Source of the DNA: a virus | Length of the DNA: 31,697 nucleotides | Virus record (IMG/VR): IMGVR_UViG_3300042445_001439 | Span: 1-31,697 of that record | Reading direction: 5' to 3' (one strand) | Shown here: positions 17,823 to 23,336 of the stretch, one piece after another | How positions within the stretch are numbered: position 1 is the first letter of the stretch | How the letters are laid out: each line of letters starts with the position of its first letter | Program-made: the position numbers and the translations under genes | The notes under the pieces: model-generated | What the model was told of the DNA's origin: nothing | The model's database searches: none | The model's input: the letters and a program-made list of their open reading frames with translations, nothing else

Positions 17823-18488
17823 TTAGACTATGTAATTGATATTAAATGCAACACTGATACGTTCCTCGTCGGTAGTGTTGATACTTGTTCCGTGTTGCAA
17901 CCAAGCCGGAAATAAAATAATATCCCCGTCGGTTGGAATTAATTCTAAAGTTTGCGGCGACTGAGCGCCTTCTGGAAATCCGCAATTATACAGCATTAAA
18001 TTTGGATTATTAAAATTGATCCCCCCTTGGTCTGCGCTAACTCTAAAATAATACGACCCGGCAATTGTATACCCGGGATGCGAATGGTAATCGTGTCGTA
18101 CTCCTTTTTCTGCAATATTAATCCAAGAATTCATTATTTTAAAATTGGCATTTAATAAATTTGGAACTACTGCATCTTTAGTTTGCGATAACGCACTCCA
18201 ATTCACTAAAGCTAAGTATCGACCTAGTGCTTCGTAAATTCTAGCTTCTAAATTAACAAGCCCGTATTCTCCGATTAAATCATCAGAAATAAAATATGCT
18301 TTTTCGTGATCTCCTCTTGCCTGCTTACGAGCACCTGCATCTTTATAGATATACGATACATGAGATAAATCGTCGGTTTCTTTAATAGTCTTCAAGGCTG
18401 CTTGTATTTCTAACTGAACAGGATCGTAGTTTTCTAAGGTGGCTGGATCTTTGTAAATAGGAGTTGGAAAAAGATTGTATAATGGCAT
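17823..18488 (-). CDS. 2OG-Fe(II) oxygenase family protein C (HxH type, 221 aa)
   Basis: Member of the TIGR02466-like (2OG-FeII_Oxy_5) family. The N-terminus L-F-P-T-P-I-Y is the usual family opening. It is followed by S-W-I-N at 121-124, H135-S-H137-P-G-Y-x-x-A-G-S-Y-Y-F-R, F-N-N-P-N at 159-163, D-G-D-I-I-L-F-P-A-W-L-x-H199 and R210-I-S-V-A-F-N. All predicted iron and 2OG ligands are present. It is a close paralogue of the gene at 19549-20256, with a 41-base stretch identical between them (18400-18440 here). It is the last gene of the minus-strand run. The substrate is unknown. Confidence 0.83.
   Translation of the reverse strand: MPLYNLFPTPIYKDPATLENYDPVQLEIQAALKTIKETDDLSHVSYIYKDAGARKQARGDHEKAYFISDDLIGEYGLVNLEARIYEALGRYLALVNWSALSQTKDAVVPNLLNANFKIMNSWINIAEKGVRHDYHSHPGYTIAGSYYFRVSADQGGINFNNPNLMLYNCGFPEGAQSPQTLELIPTDGDIILFPAWLQHGTSINTTDEERISVAFNINYIV
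18400..18440. repeat. 41-bp identical direct repeat, copy in oxygenase gene C
   Basis: Bases 18400-18440 are identical to 20165-20205. The match continues for five more bases after one mismatch. Both copies encode the same N-terminal stretch (L-E-N-Y-D-P-V-Q-L-E-I-Q-A), while the rest of the two genes has diverged clearly. This suggests recent recombination or conversion between the two paralogues. Confidence 0.85.
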
Positions 18489-18498
18489 GATGTATTCT

Positions 18499-19008
18499 CT
18501 ATAAAAGGGGGAATAGGCCTAGACATCCTGTTCCCATAACAGGATCAGTAGTTATATCGTAGCCTATAGTTATTCGATAATCGTCAAATGGCTTCACAGT
18601 CTTAACGCGATGCAACCGTTTACCTGGACCAAAATATATTTGGCCTACTTTATTTTCTATACTGTAATTTTCAAATTCTGTAATAGTGAGCTTTGGATCG
18701 ATTGATATGTACCCGTGGTAATCCCAAGAATGATTGTGCCAGTCAAGTACTTGATCCTGAGTATGATAGTTAATCCATGCCTGCATCCAAAGAGATCCTG
18801 TGGGCAATTCTGTTCTAATAATGTCTCTAAGCTCTTTAAATAAATTATAGAAATATATAGAGCCAGCTGTGGCTGAAAAAATGTTGTATTTGTAATAGCT
18901 TTTAGTTAGATCTGTATTTGAATTTTGCAATTTTACAAAATTACAGTGTTCGATAAACGATTGTTGATTATCAACGACGTAAGACGATTGAAATAGTTTA
19001 TAATCCAC
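18499..19008 (-). CDS. 2OG-Fe(II) oxygenase-like protein D (diverged, 169 aa)
   Basis: This is the least typical of the eight. It keeps D-W-H91-N-H93-S-W-D-Y-H-G-Y-I-S-I as the metal strand, G-Q-I-Y-F-G-P-G-K-R-L-H133-R, and D-D-Y-R145-I-T-I-G-Y. That is the order and spacing expected for Fe(II) ligands plus the 2OG-binding Arg in a cupin-like barrel. It lacks the N-terminal LFPTP element and is shorter than its neighbours. A cupin of another function is possible. The start overlaps the upstream gene (18998-19552) by 11 bases, indicating translational coupling. Confidence 0.6.
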   Translation of the reverse strand: MDYKLFQSSYVVDNQQSFIEHCNFVKLQNSNTDLTKSYYKYNIFSATAGSIYFYNLFKELRDIIRTELPTGSLWMQAWINYHTQDQVLDWHNHSWDYHGYISIDPKLTITEFENYSIENKVGQIYFGPGKRLHRVKTVKPFDDYRITIGYDITTDPVMGTGCLGLFPLL

Positions 19009-19552
19009 AGTTAGTTAACTCTGTTATATTTTCTTTATAAAAATTTAAATTCAATACTAGCCGTGCATACACATCAGTGCAATTTGTTCCAGAATGGCGC
19101 AATTTTGATGGAAATATTACACACCTATTTTTAATACTTGCTACTTTAGTACCATCTTCAAACAGTGTGTATCCATCGTTGCTATTCACATAATAAATTG
19201 CTGTCCAGGAATCTGGTCTTGGCGAATGATGATCAATGTGAAACCCGTGCTCTATAATTTGAGAATTGCAAGGGTTTAAATTTAATTTAATTCTAACCCA
19301 CTCCGATGCATTAATTTTTTTAACTAATGTATCTAGTAAATGAAATGTATTTTTGTTTATCATCACCTGTGATTTAGACTCTAAAAATACATGACATAAT
19401 TGAAAATTATATTTAGGATCGCATCTAGGAGATAACGGATCATCGTCGTATACTGCATTAGACCCTACCCATGTAACTTGCGGATTTGTTAATGCCCTAG
19501 ATAATATTTCACTTTCGATGTATGGCAAAAAGTCGTCGATTACAGTAATCAT
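18998..19552 (-). CDS. 2OG-Fe(II) oxygenase family protein E (HxD type, 184 aa)
   Basis: It begins MITVIDDFLP, a common opening for prolyl-hydroxylase-like proteins in phages (short strand, then D-x-F-L). Key residues: H105-I-D107-H-H-S, W-T-A-I-Y-Y-V-N at about 116-123, L-F-E-D-G, C-V-I-F-P-S-K-L-R-H153-S-G and R164-L-V-L-N-L-N-F. It has an intact HxD...H...R set and single-domain size. Its ATG overlaps the TGA of gene F by four bases (ATGA), and its end overlaps gene D. The substrate is not predictable. Confidence 0.78.
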   Translation of the reverse strand: MITVIDDFLPYIESEILSRALTNPQVTWVGSNAVYDDDPLSPRCDPKYNFQLCHVFLESKSQVMINKNTFHLLDTLVKKINASEWVRIKLNLNPCNSQIIEHGFHIDHHSPRPDSWTAIYYVNSNDGYTLFEDGTKVASIKNRCVIFPSKLRHSGTNCTDVYARLVLNLNFYKENITELTNCGL

Positions 19553-20256
19553 TTAGTATTTCTTAAGCCTTTTAACGAAAGTTCTTTACCATGCTGCGGT
19601 ATGTGTGTTCCTTTATTTAATCCCAATACTCGATCCTCTACTATATTAATTAGATCAATATTGAATGCAACAGCAATACGATCTTCAGCAGTAGTATTTT
19701 TTTTAGTACTATGAACCAACCAACTTGGAAATAGTATAATATCACCATCGTCTGGAACCACGTCTGTGCGTTGAGGACACATTCTACCGCCTGGAAACTC
19801 GCAGGCAAACATCATTGGGTTAGGATTATTAAATGTAAGAGCCCCTTGCTTTTCGCTAACTCTAAAGTAATATGAGCCCGATATAGCATAACCTGGATGG
19901 CAATGTACATCATGAAAATCTCCAATACCTGCAATATTGATCCATGAGTTTTTAATAACCACTCGTTGGTCGCTGGTAAACATTCCCAACCAGCCTGACT
20001 TATCTAAGTATTCGTTGGCCGCCTCAATTATTCTATTTTTTAAATTAACACAGTTAAATTTTTCAATAAAGTCATAAGTTTTGTCAGCTAGTCGGATATC
20101 TGTATCTTTATAAAGATAAGAAGTAGACGAGAAATCGGTTGTTGATTGAATCAAATTCCATGCCGCTTGTATTTCTAACTGAACAGGATCGTAGTTTTCT
20201 AAGGTAGCTGGTACTCTTAGTACAGGGGTTGGGAACAATGAATACATCTCACTCAT
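19549..20256 (-). CDS. 2OG-Fe(II) oxygenase family protein F (HxH type, 235 aa)
   Basis: Paralogue of gene C: L-F-P-T-P-V-L, then A-T-L-E-N-Y-D-P-V-Q-L-E-I-Q-A-A, then N-S-W-I-N, H118-C-H120-P-G-Y-A-I-S-G-S-Y-Y-F-R, D-G-D-I-I-L-F-P-S-W-L-V-H182 and R193-I-A-V-A-F-N. The iron and 2OG ligands are intact. It carries a C-terminal extension of about 30 residues not present in gene C. The start (M1 at 20256, or M4) overlaps the end of the glycosyltransferase-like gene by up to 8 bases. A recent local duplication or gene-conversion event with gene C is evident at DNA level. The substrate is unknown. Confidence 0.83.
   Translation of the reverse strand: MSEMYSLFPTPVLRVPATLENYDPVQLEIQAAWNLIQSTTDFSSTSYLYKDTDIRLADKTYDFIEKFNCVNLKNRIIEAANEYLDKSGWLGMFTSDQRVVIKNSWINIAGIGDFHDVHCHPGYAISGSYYFRVSEKQGALTFNNPNPMMFACEFPGGRMCPQRTDVVPDDGDIILFPSWLVHSTKKNTTAEDRIAVAFNIDLINIVEDRVLGLNKGTHIPQHGKELSLKGLRNTK
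20165..20205. repeat. 41-bp identical direct repeat, copy in oxygenase gene F
   Basis: Second copy of the stretch at 18400-18440, in the same orientation and reading frame, about 1.77 kb away. Recombination between the copies would delete genes D and E and fuse F to C. Confidence 0.85.
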
Positions 20257-21283
20257 TTATATTTTCTATCCTAGTAATTACTCGAGAAATTAACTCACTA
20301 TATTGACTGCATTGATATGCGATAGCCGGGACCCCTATTTTATTTTTCATAATATTGATTGCAACTTGTTTATTCTTTTTTAACTTTGGTTTAATTATTT
20401 CATACAATTTATTAAAATCTAAAACTTTTAATCGTGATAATTCTTTAACTATTAATTCTGCTCTTATTTTAAAATCTAATTCGCTATCAAACGAATAATC
20501 TATAATTTCTGTATATAATTCAAACCCTTGGTTTTCTAATTCTCTATGGAAAAACGGAGCCGCATACGAAATAAACGGTTTCTCTGAAAGTATAGGATGC
20601 CAAGTTTTTTCAGTAATGAATATTTGATCAATATATGTTTCTGGTACTAATATTAAAAATGAGTAATTAAATTCTTTAGGTAATTTGTGTTGATGTAATA
20701 CCCTATTTTGAGAAGTTGGATCATAATGTTCATCAAACGATACTTTTTTAGGCTCCCAGTACTGCCAATTATAAACACCCTCCTCCCAACTGACTGGTTG
20801 TTGATGCCATGAGTATATTCCAATATCTGTTAGTGAATCTCGATGCAGCAAGTCCATTAGTAAACATCTATGGTATTTTGCCTTGGTGTTCATAGATAAA
20901 AATAATTTTGAAAATATGTTGTTGTTAGACAGAGATTCGATATCTAATTTATCATATGCAACAAATAGAAAAAAATTAGACCAAGTATGTACATTCCCAA
21001 GTATTAGATAGTCAGCACCAATTGTTGGGTCGTTAGATCCTATAATAATATCGACTGTTTCTAGTTTTTTTAAATTTTGTACAAACTGAGGATAATGTCC
21101 AAATGAAATTGGCCATCCGTCGCTGTCTAAGGGTATCATTTTTTCTATTAACATCTTGGAGGGATAAGATTCTTCAGCAGAACACAGGATTAAAGAATTT
21201 CTTGAATCGGTTGATAATTCTCTAACATATTTTTCTAAAGGACTAGTTTTAGAATCGTCCCACACATGCCAACAGTGCTTCAT
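20249..21283 (-). CDS. Glycosyltransferase-like protein (344 aa)
   Basis: The C-terminal half carries I-T-E-K-T-W-H-P-I-L-S-E-K-P-F-I-S-Y followed by L-E-N-Q-G-F-E-L-Y and I-D-Y-S-F-D. This 'EKTW.PI...KPFI...G....L...GF' arrangement is what I associate with the nucleotide-sugar-binding half of GT10 (fucosyltransferase)-like phage proteins. The N-terminal half (I-G-S-N-D-P-T-I-G-A-D-Y-L) is not recognised. If correct, it would transfer a sugar to a protein or envelope acceptor in the infected cell. It lies in the middle of the oxygenase operon, overlapping genes on both sides (4 and 8 bases), so it is co-translated with them. It is markedly AT-rich. No signal peptide or membrane segment is seen. 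Confidence 0.5.
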   Translation of the reverse strand: MKHCWHVWDDSKTSPLEKYVRELSTDSRNSLILCSAEESYPSKMLIEKMIPLDSDGWPISFGHYPQFVQNLKKLETVDIIIGSNDPTIGADYLILGNVHTWSNFFLFVAYDKLDIESLSNNNIFSKLFLSMNTKAKYHRCLLMDLLHRDSLTDIGIYSWHQQPVSWEEGVYNWQYWEPKKVSFDEHYDPTSQNRVLHQHKLPKEFNYSFLILVPETYIDQIFITEKTWHPILSEKPFISYAAPFFHRELENQGFELYTEIIDYSFDSELDFKIRAELIVKELSRLKVLDFNKLYEIIKPKLKKNKQVAINIMKNKIGVPAIAYQCSQYSELISRVITRIENINE

Positions 21284-22047
21284 TTAGATTTCTTCCAAAA
21301 TTTACTAAACGGACATCTGTCTGATTTGGGTTCGTCTTTAATCATGCCCCAGGATTTATTGGGTAAAAAATATTTGAGTAATGAATGATTTTGCGATTTT
21401 CTTTTGACGGTGTCGCTTGGATTTTTTCTTTCTAGATTAAAATCAACACCATGAGCATTTACATCTTTAAATCTAACAACACCCAACGGAGTTCCGCGTT
21501 TTAACACTGTTGATTCGTTGTAAAATTTAAAGGCAAACAGAGAAGGTCGCAACCATCTACTAAACGGATACTCGGCCGAAATTAATTCCATTCCGTGGGT
21601 TCTAAGCAGATCGGGGGCCGAAATAATTTCTACCCACAGATGTTTATTCTTAGATTCATTCCAAAAAACATAATGCTGCCGAATCTGTCCAACGGCAACG
21701 CCGTGATACGGCATTGTGTGATGAATTTGTGGACCATTGGGGATAAACGGAGCAATTAATCCAGCTTCGACACCTTCGTCGAATACACAATGTTCAAACG
21801 AATCTCTATGGATTTCGCCGCTTTCTTTTTTATAATTAATTTCAATATCTTTTTGAGAAAATATCACATAACAATTTTTATAATATTTTTGCCAAGCCGG
21901 ACATTTCCAATAAACATGTTTATAGTGATATTCTTTATAATGTTCAAGATACGGCATTGGCGGTATAAACACTTCTTCTTCAAACAGCGGATGTTCATAC
22001 GGTGTTGAATATCCTTCCATCTTTGGTGCAAAGAAAATTTTCTCCAT
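21280..22047 (-). CDS. Unknown phage protein in the oxygenase operon (255 aa)
   Basis: The ATG at 22047 (MEKIFFAPKMEGY) is preferred over an in-frame TTG at 22062 because it lies just two bases after the upstream stop. Aromatic- and His-rich: Y-L-E-H-Y-K-E-Y-H-Y-K-H-V-Y-W-K-C-P-A-W near residues 34-53, I-H-H-T-M-P-Y-H-G-V in the middle, and F-A-F-K-F-Y-N with P-L-G-V-V-R-F later. The K-C-P-A...Y-x-I and F-K-F-x-N...P-x-G features faintly recall a phage protein family of unknown function (DUF6065-like), but I cannot confirm it. The HH/H residues could bind metal. The operon position suggests it works with the oxygenases. It ends in a basic tail (F-W-K-K-S-K). Confidence 0.55.
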   Translation of the reverse strand: MEKIFFAPKMEGYSTPYEHPLFEEEVFIPPMPYLEHYKEYHYKHVYWKCPAWQKYYKNCYVIFSQKDIEINYKKESGEIHRDSFEHCVFDEGVEAGLIAPFIPNGPQIHHTMPYHGVAVGQIRQHYVFWNESKNKHLWVEIISAPDLLRTHGMELISAEYPFSRWLRPSLFAFKFYNESTVLKRGTPLGVVRFKDVNAHGVDFNLERKNPSDTVKRKSQNHSLLKYFLPNKSWGMIKDEPKSDRCPFSKFWKKSK

Positions 22048-22049
22048 AA

Positions 22050-22628
22050 TTACCAACCCCAACTGACTAAACTGTATCTTGTTCCTGCTAACACTTCTGT
22101 AACTTTGTGAGGATATAAAAAAGAACTAGGAAAAATAATAATATCTCCAACCGTAGTTTCAATTTCGTAATCATCAAAAAACGTTAATTTTCCGCCTCGA
22201 TAATCATTGTTTAAAATTCCTATTACTGATAGTACTGGAATCCCTTTCTGAGTACCATCAAATAATGAATGAATATGATCAAAATGTTGTCTCATAAGTG
22301 TATTAGCATTGTAACGATTTAATCTAATACCGCAACATTGTGTCACTATTCTAGAAAAATCTGTGTTGGGGCTAAATGATTGACACAAAGTTCGATATTC
22401 TTTAAATCCTGAAAGCACGTAATCCATTAACAGTTGTGAAGTGCTATGATCTGGATACAACACTTCTAATTCTTTTTCGTTGTGCGATATACTATTGTTT
22501 TCAGTTTGATCGTACCAAGAATGTGTGATCCATTCTAACTCGTTAGTTTGATTAATAACAGTCTGACAAGTCTCTAGAGGAATTGAATTTTTTACAAAGA
22601 TAAAATCTGATAATTTCATATTCTGCAT
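22050..22628 (-). CDS. Prolyl 4-hydroxylase-like 2OG-Fe(II) oxygenase G (192 aa)
   Basis: This is the most canonical prolyl-4-hydroxylase-like member: R-L-N-R-Y at about 102-106, then M-R-Q-H115-F-D117-H, S-V-I-G-I-L-N-N-D-Y-R-G-G-K-L-T-F-F, G-D-I-I-I-F-P-S-S-F, P-H174-K-V-T and G-T-R184-Y-S-L-V-S-W. Both the H-x-D...H iron triad and the 2OG Arg are intact. By family it couples O2 and 2-oxoglutarate to hydroxylation of a peptide or small molecule. Its ATG overlaps the stop of gene H by one base (TAATG). It lies close to, and diverges from, a fibre gene with collagen-like triplets, a plausible but unproven substrate. Confidence 0.85.
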   Translation of the reverse strand: MQNMKLSDFIFVKNSIPLETCQTVINQTNELEWITHSWYDQTENNSISHNEKELEVLYPDHSTSQLLMDYVLSGFKEYRTLCQSFSPNTDFSRIVTQCCGIRLNRYNANTLMRQHFDHIHSLFDGTQKGIPVLSVIGILNNDYRGGKLTFFDDYEIETTVGDIIIFPSSFLYPHKVTEVLAGTRYSLVSWGW

Positions 22629-23245
22629 TAGTAAGTCATCTCAGTTAAACCGTTGCCGTTAACTAGACCTTTGGGCATTATGTTTAAACTCAAAGTATAT
22701 CTCAATCCAACTAAGTTAGGTTGCGCATCAACATAGTGTTCTAACCACGAAGGAAATAATACAAGGGTTCCGGTTTCTGAAGGGCACGGCCAAACATTTT
22801 GCCCAAACTTAGTAAAGCTATTCACTGAAATTCCGTTTCTTATTTGAAGTCTCGGATCTGTAAAAAATGTTGGACTAGGATTATCGGAAATGTAATATAT
22901 TCCAGATATAAATGAATTCGGATGAGTATGAGCTGTATGCTCAGTGTCTTTGTTACCCCGGTTAACCCACGACAACACTGGTTTTAGACTATCGCATTGA
23001 TACTTAAACGATACGCGATAATCCTCAATGCATTGACTAATCCACTCGAACAGTTCTGCAAATGCTGGATTTTTTTCTAAATGATTATCAAGAGTTTGCT
23101 CGGGAATGTACGGCGGCGGAGTATAGGCCATTGTTTCTAACACTTCGATTAGCTTGGGATTTATTTTTGAAAAATTTGGATTTTCGTACCCTACAATAAT
23201 CGTTGGAAATATTTCAGCAACTTTTTTTTCCATTGGTGCTTGCAT
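22628..23245 (-). CDS. 2OG-Fe(II) oxygenase family protein H (HxH type, 205 aa)
   Basis: TIGR02466-like: I-F-P-T-I-I near the N-terminus, S-W-V-N-R at 92-96, A-H106-T-H108-P-N-S-F-I-S-G-I-Y-Y-I, F-F-T-D-P-R at 127-132, G-T-L-V-L-F-P-S-W-L-E-H170 and R182-Y-T-L-S-L-N. The ligand set is complete. First gene of the minus-strand operon. The start ATG is at 23245 (a second possible ATG is M5), with a weak AAGG upstream and a late promoter-like motif at 23273-23280. The substrate is unknown. Confidence 0.82.
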   Translation of the reverse strand: MQAPMEKKVAEIFPTIIVGYENPNFSKINPKLIEVLETMAYTPPPYIPEQTLDNHLEKNPAFAELFEWISQCIEDYRVSFKYQCDSLKPVLSWVNRGNKDTEHTAHTHPNSFISGIYYISDNPSPTFFTDPRLQIRNGISVNSFTKFGQNVWPCPSETGTLVLFPSWLEHYVDAQPNLVGLRYTLSLNIMPKGLVNGNGLTEMTY

Positions 23246-23258
23246 TTTCGTATACCTT

Positions 23259-23280
23259 ATTAAATAGTCAGTTATTTAAT
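23259..23280. repeat. Small inverted repeat in the divergent promoter region
   Basis: ATTAAATA (23259-23266) and TATTTAAT (23273-23280) are exact reverse complements around six bases. On the minus strand the right arm reads ATTAAATA, the likely late promoter of the oxygenase operon. The left arm reads ATTAAATA on the plus strand. Confidence 0.5.
23273..23280 (-). promoter_or_regulatory. Late promoter-like motif for the oxygenase operon (ATTAAATA)
   Basis: Read on the minus strand the sequence is ATTAAATAACTG. With T4 spacing the +1 is near 23267, giving a leader of about 22 bases before the ATG at 23245, with TAAGG as a weak ribosome site. Confidence 0.4.
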
Positions 23281-23308
23281 TCACTAATGCTCACAGGGCT
23301 GCATTCAT

Positions 23309-23316
23309 GATAAATA
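23309..23316 (+). promoter_or_regulatory. Late promoter-like motif (GATAAATA) for the collagen-like fibre gene
   Basis: GATAAATA lies 20 bases before the GTG start at 23337. The predicted +1 near 23322 leaves a short leader containing AAGGA as Shine-Dalgarno. It shares the 91-base divergent intergenic region with the minus-strand operon promoter. Confidence 0.55.
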
Positions 23317-23336
23317 TAAAAAAAGGATAATACCAA

